From NCBI RefSeq assembly GCF_001940165.2, contig NZ_CP135162.1:3061829-3125828 (forward strand): a stretch of DNA of 64,000 nucleotides, read 5' to 3'. This DNA comes from Roseburia sp. 831b. Lineage in GTDB: Bacteria; Bacillota; Clostridia; Lachnospirales; Lachnospiraceae. The notes under the pieces are model-generated. The model was not told where the DNA came from. It made no database searches and saw only the letters and a list, made by a program, of their open reading frames with translations. The translations under genes were made by a program, and so were the position numbers. This document shows, in pieces, positions 44,885 through 53,331 of this stretch; position 1 is the first letter of the stretch; each line of letters opens with the position of its first letter.

Positions 44885-45844
44885 GTGTTCGATTTTGAAA
44901 AACCAAATATTACGATCGCTGAAATTTCAGAAGACAAAAAGTACGGTAAATTTGTTGTAGAACCATTGGAAAGAGGCTATGGTACAACTCTTGGTAACTC
45001 ATTAAGAAGAATTATGCTTTCTTCTTTGCCAGGTGCTGCAGTAAGCCAGGTTAAAATCGATGGTGTGTTACATGAGTTCAGCTCCATTCCTGGAGTAAAA
45101 GAAGATGTGACTGAGATTATCATGAACATCAAGAACCTTGCAATCAGAAATAATAGTACTACAAATGAACCAAAAGTTGCTTATATTGAATTCGAAGGTG
45201 AAGGCGTTGTTACGGCTGCAGATATCCAGGCTGATTCCGATATCCAGATTTTAAATCCGGATTTAGTTATCGCAAACTTAAATGGTGGTGCAGACAGTAA
45301 ATTATACATGGAACTTACTATCACAAAAGGTAGAGGTTATGTAAGCGCTGACAAGAACAAATCAGAAGATGTACCAATCGGTGTAATCGCTGTGGATTCT
45401 ATCTACACACCAGTAGAGAGAGTAAACCTTTCTATTGAAAATACACGTGTTGGTCAGATTACAGACTTTGATAAACTTACATTAGATGTTTACACAAATG
45501 GAACTTTAGAGCCAGACGAAGCTGTAAGCTTAGCTGCAAAAGTTTTAAGTGAACATTTAAATCTTTTCATCGATTTATCCGAGACTGCACAGCAGGCTGA
45601 CGTTATGATCGAGAAAGAAGATAATGCAAAAGAAAAAGTTCTTGAAATGAACATTGATGAACTTGAGTTATCTGTTCGTTCTTACAACTGCTTAAAGAGA
45701 GCAGGTATCAACACAGTAGAAGAGTTGACAAACAGAACACCAGAAGACATGATGAAAGTTCGTAACCTTGGACGTAAGTCTTTAGAAGAAGTATTAGCAA
45801 AATTAAAAGAATTAGGATTAGAGCTCAACCAGGGTGAAGAATAA
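44885..45844 (+). CDS. rpoA: RNA polymerase alpha subunit
   Basis: The alpha dimer nucleates RNA polymerase assembly and its C-terminal domain contacts UP elements and activators. The product has 319 residues. The N-terminal domain has [28 protein letters not shown]; the C-terminal domain (245-315) has [18 protein letters not shown] and [15 protein letters not shown]. It starts with GTG 44885 after GAAGGAGGG. Confidence 0.98.
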   Translation: MFDFEKPNITIAEISEDKKYGKFVVEPLERGYGTTLGNSLRRIMLSSLPGAAVSQVKIDGVLHEFSSIPGVKEDVTEIIMNIKNLAIRNNSTTNEPKVAYIEFEGEGVVTAADIQADSDIQILNPDLVIANLNGGADSKLYMELTITKGRGYVSADKNKSEDVPIGVIAVDSIYTPVERVNLSIENTRVGQITDFDKLTLDVYTNGTLEPDEAVSLAAKVLSEHLNLFIDLSETAQQADVMIEKEDNAKEKVLEMNIDELELSVRSYNCLKRAGINTVEELTNRTPEDMMKVRNLGRKSLEEVLAKLKELGLELNQGEE

Positions 45845-45847
45845 ATA

Positions 45848-46028
45848 GAACTTTGCAAGCAAAGTTCATTAGAAGTTTCTTCGAAACTTCCCACAATTGA
45901 GAGAGGTTTCGAAAAAACATCTCACCTTAGATTGATTTCTATATATTGAGGCAGAAACAGTAAGTCCGAATGGCATGAACTATGTCTCGCCACAAAAATT
46001 GCACTTGGCAAGTAAGTCCGAATGGCAT
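45848..46028 (+). repeat. hairpins and an 18-bp direct repeat between rpoA and rplQ
   Basis: Two perfect hairpins, GAACTTTGC-aa-GCAAAGTTC (45848-45867) and GAAGTTTC-ttc-GAAACTTC (45872-45890), are followed by two exact copies of AGTAAGTCCGAATGGCAT (45959-45976 and 46011-46028), 52 bp apart. The copies end 33 bases before rplQ. Function is unknown. Confidence 0.8.
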
Positions 46029-46060
46029 AGCCTGGTGTACCACAAATGGAGGAAAATAAA

Positions 46061-46597
46061 ATGGCAAAGTATCGTAAATTAAGCAGAACCTCTAGCCAGA
46101 GAAAGGCTTTATTAAGAGGTCAGGTAACAGCATTATTAAACAATGGTAAAATTGTTACAACAGAAGCAAAAGCAAAAGAAGTTCGTAAAATTGCAGAAGG
46201 CATTATCGCTTTAGCAATCAAAGAAAAAGATAACTTCGAAGAAGTAACTGTAAAAGCTAAAGTTGCTCGTAAAGATAAAGATGGTAAGAGAGTAAAAGAA
46301 GTTGTAGATGGTAAGAAAGTTACTGTTTATGATGAAGTTGAAAAAACGATCAAGAAAGATTTACCATCCCGTCTTCATGCTAGAAGACAGATGATGAAAG
46401 TTCTTTACTCTGTAACAGAAGTTCCAACAGCTGCAGCAGGAAAGAAGAGAAATACAAAAGAAGTTGATTTATGTGCAAAATTATTTGACGAAATCGCTCC
46501 TAAGTATGAAGGACGTAACGGTGGTTACACAAGAATCGTAAAGATTGGTCAGCGTAAAGGTGACGGAGCTTTAGAAGTACTTCTTGAGTTAGTTTAA
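46061..46597 (+). CDS. rplQ: 50S ribosomal protein L17 with an internal insertion
   Basis: L17 is on the solvent side near the tunnel exit. The product has 178 residues, about 55 more than usual. The start KYRKLSRTSSQRKALLRGQVTALL and the end YEGRNGGYTRIVKIGQRKGDGALEVLLELV are standard. A charged block at about residues 58-105 (KARKDKDGKRVKEV...EVEKTIKKD) interrupts the core before LHARRQ. ATG 46061 is used rather than 46046, because GGAGG lies between them. Confidence 0.96.
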   Translation: MAKYRKLSRTSSQRKALLRGQVTALLNNGKIVTTEAKAKEVRKIAEGIIALAIKEKDNFEEVTVKAKVARKDKDGKRVKEVVDGKKVTVYDEVEKTIKKDLPSRLHARRQMMKVLYSVTEVPTAAAGKKRNTKEVDLCAKLFDEIAPKYEGRNGGYTRIVKIGQRKGDGALEVLLELV

Positions 46598-46611
46598 TCC
46601 TACGATAACAT

Positions 46612-46655
46612 AAGACTCATTCCGTGATGAAAGTCATGTGGATGGGTCTTTTTTT
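46612..46655 (+). terminator. terminator of the ribosomal superoperon
   Basis: AAGACTCAT (46612-46620) pairs with ATGGGTCTT (46642-46650, one G-U) and is followed by a T-run. The loop is long (21 bases) and partly structured. Confidence 0.8.
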
Positions 46656-46691
46656 AATTTATAGGAAATTGCTGTGCAATATGCTTTTTCA

Positions 46692-46722
46692 TATAACAGG
46701 AAATATCGTTCCTGTTACATAA
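46692..46722. repeat. dispersed palindromic repeat, copy 2
   Basis: TATAACAGGAA-atatcg-TTCCTGTTACATAA is a variant of the repeat at 48440-48473 with the same TCGTTCCT centre and TTACATAA end. Confidence 0.7.
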
Positions 46723-46842
46723 CAGGCGGAAAAAATCCAATTTCGACATAAAATCTCCCGATACTGCCCGAATTATTTACTGTTAAATTTTGGAAGAATA
46801 TAATTGAGTGGTAACAAAAAATTTACACGGAGGTAGTAGTTT

Positions 46843-48315
46843 ATGAAGAAATTAACAAAACGCCTGAGTGCGCTTGTTTTTGCAATGGTATTGTTATTTA
46901 CCAGTGCAGTTGGCGTACGGGCAGAAAACGTAACACCAGATGATGGTCGTTGGAAAACAATTGAGGGAGACGGCTATACAATTGGTGCTGCAACAAAGAC
47001 AGATGCAGGATACTTAGCATGTGTCTGGATTTATGCAGAGAAGTCAAAGGATACTGCAACACTTACTGCAACTGCAAAGACAGCAATGGCAGACCCACAC
47101 GTTATTGATTATTCCATGTTACAGGCATTTTCAATGGGAGATGGTGTTGTTGCAAACACAGACTTATTGTCCGCATTAAAAGACAAGAAAATGAGTGCTA
47201 CATTTGGTAGTGATAGTAAGGATGTATTCTGGACAATCAGCATGATTAATGATGCATCCAAGGATTTCAACCCAGATAATATTTCAAAAGATATCAGCAA
47301 TGATGCTGTAAATGCAAAATTAGCATCTGTTGGTTTTGCTGGAGAGAAAACACAGTTTTCTGTCAATAGTACATTACCAGGTTCTGTTGACAATTTGGAA
47401 ATTGGTAATATCGCAAATGGAACATTTTCACTTGATGCTTCAAAGAACAGTTATCAATATTTACATGGCTATACCTATTATTACAATGCATCCAGAGATT
47501 TGTTTGAATATGTAGGAACAGCATTCTATGGACAGTATGGTGATAGTTATAACTTCCTTTCTTTGGACAATGTAAACAAAAAAGGTACATACCTTGTAAC
47601 AAGAGATTTATTACCAGATTCTATCACAACCGGTAAAACAGTTGTTGTAGATACTTTTGGTATTACAAAGACAGCAGACTTAACCAAAGCAATCAAAGAT
47701 ACCATCGCTTCCACAGAGGCAGGTAACGTTGTAAAAGTAACGGTACCAAGGGGAACTGTTGTAACAACAGATGTTATGCAGGCAGCAAAAGATAAGGGCG
47801 TAGCTCTTACTTTAGAGTCTTCTGCAGGAACTTATGTATCATGGGCATTTGGTGTTATCCAGAACGTAGTAGAATTTGACCCAACTGTAAATGTTGGTCA
47901 GTCTTCTGATGCGATGGATAAAAAGTTAGCTAGCGTTACCTTACCATCTACCTTAAAATACACACCAGTACACTTTGCATTTGATGGAACACTTCCAGCA
48001 CAGGCAGAGGTTACATTAGACCTTTCTACATTTACTGGCGCAGCAGATGGTTCTACCATTTACTTATATTATTACAATCCAACTACAAACTTATTTGAGA
48101 AGATTGATTCTTCTGCATTTAAGGATGGATATGCAACCTTTACCATGACACACTGCTCTGACTACATCGTAACAAACGAAGAGTTAACAGGAGCACTTGT
48201 AACAACACCAGCTCCAGATACAGGAGATCAGGCAAACCTTGTATTATACATCGTAGTAATGTTACTTGGTGTAGTAGCAATTGCAGCTGTAGTAGCTCGT
48301 AAAAAAAGAGCATAG
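46843..48315 (+). CDS. sortase-anchored surface protein with two similar domains
   Basis: The product has 490 residues. A signal peptide (KKLTKRLSALVFAMVLLFTSAVGVRAE) ends near residue 28. The C-terminus has APDTGD, a transmembrane segment and RKKRA, an LPxTG-like sorting signal. Two related halves are visible: STLPGSVDNLEIG...YTYYYNASRDLFEYV (about 175-225) and GTLPAQAEVTLDL...IYLYYYNPTTNLFEKI (about 385-425). Both have a YYYN(x)3-4LFE block, and each is followed by a GYATF/KGTYLVT-like strand. GGAGG precedes. Adhesion or structural role is inferred; no enzyme motif is seen. Confidence 0.75.
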   Translation: MKKLTKRLSALVFAMVLLFTSAVGVRAENVTPDDGRWKTIEGDGYTIGAATKTDAGYLACVWIYAEKSKDTATLTATAKTAMADPHVIDYSMLQAFSMGDGVVANTDLLSALKDKKMSATFGSDSKDVFWTISMINDASKDFNPDNISKDISNDAVNAKLASVGFAGEKTQFSVNSTLPGSVDNLEIGNIANGTFSLDASKNSYQYLHGYTYYYNASRDLFEYVGTAFYGQYGDSYNFLSLDNVNKKGTYLVTRDLLPDSITTGKTVVVDTFGITKTADLTKAIKDTIASTEAGNVVKVTVPRGTVVTTDVMQAAKDKGVALTLESSAGTYVSWAFGVIQNVVEFDPTVNVGQSSDAMDKKLASVTLPSTLKYTPVHFAFDGTLPAQAEVTLDLSTFTGAADGSTIYLYYYNPTTNLFEKIDSSAFKDGYATFTMTHCSDYIVTNEELTGALVTTPAPDTGDQANLVLYIVVMLLGVVAIAAVVARKKRA

Positions 48316-48395
48316 TAAAATTGCATGTAAGCTTGAATCTGTAAGGGATTGAGGACTCATGTTTTAAGATGTTCTAAACAAATAAAGAGTTGAAA

Positions 48396-48441
48396 AAAAG
48401 AAGGAGTTGGCTCATTTAGTGAGCCAGCTCCTTCTTTTTTT
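48396..48441 (+). terminator. terminator of the surface protein gene
   Basis: AAAAGAAGGAGTTGGCTCA (48396-48414), a short tttag loop and TGAGCCAGCTCCTTCTTTTTTT (48420-48441). Confidence 0.93.
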
Positions 48442-48473
48442 ATGTAATAGGAAATTTCGTTCCTATTACATAA
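48440..48473. repeat. dispersed palindromic repeat, copy 3 (best formed)
   Basis: TTATGTAATAGGAA (48440-48453), spacer atttcg, TTCCTATTACATAA (48460-48473), a 14-bp perfect palindrome. It is followed by AAAAAGCTCC and a GC-rich block with GCGGCGG and CCGCCGC arms up to about 48541. Confidence 0.85.
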
Positions 48474-48542
48474 AAAAGCTCCACAAGGATCGCACTGCGG
48501 CGGAGTTGAACAATGTCGCAAATGCGACCCGCCGCAGGCGGA

Positions 48543-48568
48543 GAATCCTGCAAGCAGGATTCTTTTTT
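48543..48568. terminator. terminator-like hairpin near the histidine kinase 3' end
   Basis: GAATCCTG (48543-48550), caag, CAGGATTC (48555-48562), TTTTTT. The T-run serves the plus strand. Confidence 0.75.
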
Positions 48569-48595
48569 ACAGTCATGCATTAAAAAATCAGTTTG

Positions 48596-50008
48596 TTATT
48601 TCTTTGCAATTGGCAGCGTGAAAATAAATTCCGTTCCAACTCCTTCTGTACTGATGACATTAATGTTTTCGTCGTGTGCCTGTACAATTTCTTTTACAAT
48701 GGCAAGGCCAAGGCCGGTTCCTTTTTTATCTTTTCCACGGGAAAGATCTGTCTTGTAAAAACGTTCCCAGATTTTTTTGATACTGTCTTTTGGAATACCG
48801 ATTCCGGTATCTTTGACGGAAATGAAGATTTTCTCATTCTTTTCGGTGGTCTCGATGGTAATGGCAGAATCGTTGTGGCTGAATTTGATGGCATTGTCAA
48901 TCAGATTGTAGAGTACACGTTGAATCTTGTCATAATCGGCAGTGACAAACAATTCTTTTCCGGTAAGAATCAGGTTGAACGAGATTCGCTTCTCCTTGCA
49001 TTTTCCCTCAAAAGTCTGCACTGTCATCTTAATCATATTGTTGATGTCAAAATCACTGATGTCCAGGATGACGCCCTTTGTTCCAAATTTATTTAATTCC
49101 AGCAGGCTGTTGGTCAGCTTGTTTAGGCGCTCGGTCTCAAACAGGATGATGTTTAAGTATTTTTCCTGCATCTCCACTGGGATAGTTCCATCTAACATTG
49201 CCTCTATGTATCCTTTGATTGAAGTCAAAGGAGAACGGAAGTCGTGAGAGACATTGGAGACAAATTTGCGCTGGTCGTCCTCTAAGGTATTCAGCTCATT
49301 TGCCATATAGTTAAAGGATGCCGTCAGATAACCAATCTCATCGTTGGAGTGAACCGGAATCTGCTGTTCAAACGAGCCGGCAGCGTATTCTTTTGCGGCC
49401 TTTGTGATACGGTGAATCGGGATATAAACTACAAATGTAAATGCAGCGAGTATCACGATTGTTCCAAGGAAAAGCAAAAGCTGTGTGACATAGGAAATGT
49501 TCATGAGCCCGTAAAGGTTTTTCGTGACAAGGCTCATTGGTTTATGGATAATCACATAGCCCCGTACCTTGTAATTTACAGTGATGGGAGCAAAAACGCT
49601 TAACTGCGTTTCCTCAAAGCTGTCATAAAAAGTGCCAATGCCGTAATATTGATTCCCAAAATCGCTGATATCGAAGGAATCAATTGAGCGTGTATCGTTG
49701 ATGCTGGATTCATCGGAGGAATCCAAAAGGATGGTTCCGTTTTTGTCGACAATCCAGATGTCAGCGGATAAGTAAGTGTCTAGCGTGTTAAGCTGTGTCT
49801 CAAGTTCAGCTAATTCCATCGAGTGATTGTAATAATTTTTGGCATAATTATTTGCAATCAGATTCGCCTCACGGTAGAGGTTTGAGGCCTCCTTTTTCTC
49901 TAAATATTGCGACGTGTAATGATTGGTGAAAGTCGCAATCAAAAGAAAACCCAAAATTCCATAGATGAGGAAGCCAATCAACATCTTTAAATAAAGCGTG
50001 CGTCTCAT
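48596..50008 (-). CDS. two-component sensor histidine kinase
   Basis: The 470-residue membrane kinase has TM1 (residues 8-28), an extracytoplasmic sensor domain (30-172) and TM2 (173-197). HAMP follows, then HisKA with NVSHDFRSPLTSIKGY (His255) and HATPase with NLIDNAIKFS, DTGIGIP, and GTGLGLAIVKEI. It phosphorylates the response regulator encoded just upstream, whose stop overlaps this start by 4 bases. The signal is unknown; the sensor domain has no recognised ligand motif. Confidence 0.93.
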   Translation of the reverse strand: MRRTLYLKMLIGFLIYGILGFLLIATFTNHYTSQYLEKKEASNLYREANLIANNYAKNYYNHSMELAELETQLNTLDTYLSADIWIVDKNGTILLDSSDESSINDTRSIDSFDISDFGNQYYGIGTFYDSFEETQLSVFAPITVNYKVRGYVIIHKPMSLVTKNLYGLMNISYVTQLLLFLGTIVILAAFTFVVYIPIHRITKAAKEYAAGSFEQQIPVHSNDEIGYLTASFNYMANELNTLEDDQRKFVSNVSHDFRSPLTSIKGYIEAMLDGTIPVEMQEKYLNIILFETERLNKLTNSLLELNKFGTKGVILDISDFDINNMIKMTVQTFEGKCKEKRISFNLILTGKELFVTADYDKIQRVLYNLIDNAIKFSHNDSAITIETTEKNEKIFISVKDTGIGIPKDSIKKIWERFYKTDLSRGKDKKGTGLGLAIVKEIVQAHDENINVISTEGVGTEFIFTLPIAKK

Positions 50009-50709
50009 GATTCTTTGACCTCAAATTTGTAACCGATGCCCCAGACGGTGGAAAGACTCCAGTTGGCATGGTCTTTGATTTTCTCGCGGAGACGTTTGAC
50101 ATGGACGTCGACGGTTCTGGTGTCTCCGATGTATTCATATCCCCAGATATGGTCAAGAAGCTGTTCTCGGGTGAATACCTGGTTTGGTGAGGATGCCAGG
50201 AAATAAAGAAGTTCTAATTCTTTTGGCGGCATATCAATCGGCTGTCCGTTGTATACAACAGAATAATTAGACAAATTGACGACTAAATCGGGGTATTCCA
50301 CGCATTTTAAGTCAGCTGCAGGTTCTTCCTGCTTGGCAGGCTGAAAACGTCTTAAAACAGCTTTTACACGAGCTACAAGCTCTTTTGCGTCAAACGGCTT
50401 CATCATGTAATCATCCGCACCAAGCTCTAAGCCTAAGACTTTGTCAAAAATTTCACCTTTTGCGGAGAGCATGATAATCGGCACATTTGATTTGGTACGA
50501 ATCTCGCGGCAGACCTGGTATCCGTCGATGCCCGGCAGCATGAGATCTAACAGAATCATATTGGGATGGTACTGTTCGAAAGCAACGAGAGCCTCTTCCC
50601 CATCGTTTACAATTTTTGTATCATAACATTCTTTTGTTAAATAAAGAGAAATCAGTTCGGCGATATTGTTGTCATCGTCTACAATTAGTACTTTTTGTTT
50701 TGCAACCAT
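50005..50709 (-). CDS. OmpR/PhoB-family response regulator
   Basis: The product has 234 residues. The receiver (1-120) has DDD at 11-13, phospho-Asp55 in LLDLMLPG, and KPF near 105. A 25-residue linker leads to a winged-helix DNA-binding domain with PPKELELLYFLASSPNQVFTREQLLDHIWG and RTVDVHVKRLREKI. It precedes its kinase in one operon, starting 9 bases after the mutS2 stop in the same direction, so mutS2 may be cotranscribed. Confidence 0.94.
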   Translation of the reverse strand: MVAKQKVLIVDDDNNIAELISLYLTKECYDTKIVNDGEEALVAFEQYHPNMILLDLMLPGIDGYQVCREIRTKSNVPIIMLSAKGEIFDKVLGLELGADDYMMKPFDAKELVARVKAVLRRFQPAKQEEPAADLKCVEYPDLVVNLSNYSVVYNGQPIDMPPKELELLYFLASSPNQVFTREQLLDHIWGYEYIGDTRTVDVHVKRLREKIKDHANWSLSTVWGIGYKFEVKES

Positions 50710-50718
50710 AATGACCTC

Positions 50719-53103
50719 CTAGGATTCAAATTCTGCAATGGTAACTCCGGCATCGCCCTCGCCAAATTCTCCGAGGTGATAGGATTTTACATATTTACAA
50801 CGTTTCAAATGACTCTGCACGGCACTGCGTAACGCGCCGGTACCTTTTCCGTGGACAATGCGGACGGAAGGCAGATGGGCAAGGTAGGCGTCGTCTAAAT
50901 ATTTATCCAAAAGTGCAATCGCTTCATCGGTTGTCTTTCCAATGAGATTGATTTCGGTAGAAACGGAAGAAGATTTTGATATCTTAATTTTTCCGGCACC
51001 GGATTTGTTGAATTTCTTGCTGGCAGGAGAAGTCTCTTCTTCCAGCAAAATTAAATCGTTCAGTTTTACCTGGGAACGAAGAATACCCATCTGAACGAAC
51101 AGTTCGCCCTTGGCATTCGGCAGTGTGTGGACGGTTCCGTTTAAGTTCATGCTGATAACTTTTACTTTATCGCCAATACGAAGATTTTTCGGAACCTTGT
51201 GGTTGACATTCGCTGTCTTTTTGCTGCCTGCAAGTTTCTTTTCGGTTTCCGACATTTTATTACGGATTTTGGTACGCTCTTTTTCCATCTCACTCATTGG
51301 AGCCGTACCTTTTCCATATTTATTGAAGTTTCGGATAGTTTCGTCTGCCGCATCTTTGGCTTCTTTTAAGATGTTCATTGCCTGCTCATTTGCTTCACGC
51401 AAAATCTTATCGCGGCTGTTGTCGAGACGTTCCTGCTTTTCTTCGAGTTTTTTCTTAAGTGTCTCAATTTCTGTCTTATAGGACTGGATTTCGGCACGTT
51501 CTTTTTCGATGGTGACACGGCTTGCCTCCAAATCGCTTAACAGGTCTTCAAAGTTCTCATCGGATTCGCTGATACGCCCTTTGGCGTCCTCAATCAGGTC
51601 CTGGCTAAGTCCAAGCTTTTGTGAAATCGCGAACGCATTACTTTTTCCGGGAATACCGATAAGAAGGCGGTAAGTCGGGCTTAACGTCTCTACATTAAAT
51701 TCACAGCAGGCGTTTTCAACACCCGGTGTGGAGAGCGCGTAGACCTTCAATTCACTGTAATGGGTGGTTGCCATGACATGACTTCCGTACAAATGTAGTT
51801 TGGACAAAATGGAGATGGCAAGTGCAGCACCTTCGGTCGGATCGGTTCCGGCACACAACTCATCGAAAAGAACCAGGGAGCGGTCATCGGCATGTTTTAA
51901 AATGCGGATGATGTTGGTCATGTGGGAGGAGAAGGTACTTAAACTTTGCTCGATACTCTGCTCGTCACCGATATCTGCAAACACTTCCTCGAAAATGGCA
52001 AGTTCGCTGCGCTCGGAAGCCGGAATATGAAGCCCTGCCTGACCCATTAAAGTCAACAGACCGACGGTCTTTAAGGAGACGGTTTTACCACCGGTATTCG
52101 GTCCGGTTACAATCAATAACTTGAAGTCCTCTCCGAGACGGACATCGATCGGAACCACCTTCTTTGGGTCAAGAAGCGGATGACGTCCTTTCATAATCTT
52201 GATACGTCCTTCCTCGTTAAAAGTTGGTGCAACGCCGTTGTAGGATTTTGCAAGGAATGCTTTTGCAAAAATAAAATCGAGTTCTGCAAGAATCGCATAG
52301 TCAGAGGCAAGCTGTTCGGAAAAGTTTCCGACGAGGTTGCTTAAATTTGCAAGGATTACTTCGATTTCTTCCTGTTCTTTTAACATCAGTTCCTTTAACT
52401 CATTGTTGAGGTTCACAACCGCAAGCGGCTCAATGAAAAGAGTAGAACCGGTGGAAGACTGGTCGTGAATCATACCGGACACCTGGGACTTAAATTCTGC
52501 CTTGACCGGGAGACAGAAACGTCCGTCGCGCATGGTGATGACGGTATCCTGCAAGTAGCCACGTGTGGTCGTGTTGTTTATCATGGAATTCATCTGGTTT
52601 CGAATCTTATCATTCATGCCACGCATGGATTTACGGATACCACGCAGTGTACTGCTTGCGTCATCCGCAATTTCGTCCTCCGATAAGATGCAGCGGCGAA
52701 TCTCATCGTACAATGGCGTGAGCGGTTCAATATCGGAAAAGAAAGAGGTCAAAGAGTCATCCGGGATATCGGAACGCTCAGAGCGTGAAAACGTTTTCGC
52801 TCTTTTTGCAACCTCTAAAAGAGAGCAGATGCGCAGCAATTCACGTGTATTTAAAGATGCACCAATCTCAAGACGTTTTAAGGAATCATGGATGTTATGT
52901 AAACCTGAAAAAGAGAGATTCCCGGATTTGAAAAGTCTTGTCAAAGCGTCTTTTACCTGAAGCTGCTGTTGTTCAATCAGAGCTTTATCTGTGATGGGAC
53001 GAAGCTCCTGACAGCGTTTTTTTGCCTCTTCACAGCTTGCATATTCGACAAGCTGATCGATTATTTTGTTATATTCTAAAGTTTTTAATACTTTTTCATT
53101 CAT
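50719..53103 (-). CDS. mutS2: endonuclease MutS2
   Basis: The 794-residue product is the MutS-like protein that suppresses recombination or acts in ribosome rescue in Firmicutes. It shows the core and lever domains, an ABC-type ATPase with VTGPNTGGKTVSLK (Walker A), STFSSHMTNI, LFDELCAGTDPTEGAAL (Walker B) and ATTHYSEL, a coiled coil (about 510-600), a KOW-like linker and a C-terminal Smr domain with LIGKTTDEA and VRIVHGKGTGALR. There is no mismatch-recognition N-domain, as expected for MutS2. Confidence 0.96.
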   Translation of the reverse strand: MNEKVLKTLEYNKIIDQLVEYASCEEAKKRCQELRPITDKALIEQQQLQVKDALTRLFKSGNLSFSGLHNIHDSLKRLEIGASLNTRELLRICSLLEVAKRAKTFSRSERSDIPDDSLTSFFSDIEPLTPLYDEIRRCILSEDEIADDASSTLRGIRKSMRGMNDKIRNQMNSMINNTTTRGYLQDTVITMRDGRFCLPVKAEFKSQVSGMIHDQSSTGSTLFIEPLAVVNLNNELKELMLKEQEEIEVILANLSNLVGNFSEQLASDYAILAELDFIFAKAFLAKSYNGVAPTFNEEGRIKIMKGRHPLLDPKKVVPIDVRLGEDFKLLIVTGPNTGGKTVSLKTVGLLTLMGQAGLHIPASERSELAIFEEVFADIGDEQSIEQSLSTFSSHMTNIIRILKHADDRSLVLFDELCAGTDPTEGAALAISILSKLHLYGSHVMATTHYSELKVYALSTPGVENACCEFNVETLSPTYRLLIGIPGKSNAFAISQKLGLSQDLIEDAKGRISESDENFEDLLSDLEASRVTIEKERAEIQSYKTEIETLKKKLEEKQERLDNSRDKILREANEQAMNILKEAKDAADETIRNFNKYGKGTAPMSEMEKERTKIRNKMSETEKKLAGSKKTANVNHKVPKNLRIGDKVKVISMNLNGTVHTLPNAKGELFVQMGILRSQVKLNDLILLEEETSPASKKFNKSGAGKIKISKSSSVSTEINLIGKTTDEAIALLDKYLDDAYLAHLPSVRIVHGKGTGALRSAVQSHLKRCKYVKSYHLGEFGEGDAGVTIAEFES

Positions 53104-53183
53104 AACTGGTCATACCTTTCTGTAAGTCAACAATTCTTTTCTTATTATAGCTTATTCGAACGGGATAGGAAAGCAGAAAATTG

Positions 53184-53212
53184 TTGCAACGGCAAGGCTT
53201 TCATTCTATAAT
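53184..53212 (+). promoter_or_regulatory. promoter of the HtrA-like gene
   Basis: TTGCAA (53184-53189), 17-bp spacer, TATAAT (53207-53212). A minus-strand TATAAT (53149-53144) in the same gap probably serves mutS2. Confidence 0.75.
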
Positions 53213-53331
53213 AAACTGTGAGCGCACAAAAAGAGTTGGTGGCACAAAAGATTTTGTAGCCCGGTTATGCTAAGAAAGAAAAAGACACAGCAGGTTTTCT
53301 ACTGTGTGGATGAGAAAGGCATGATTATTTT

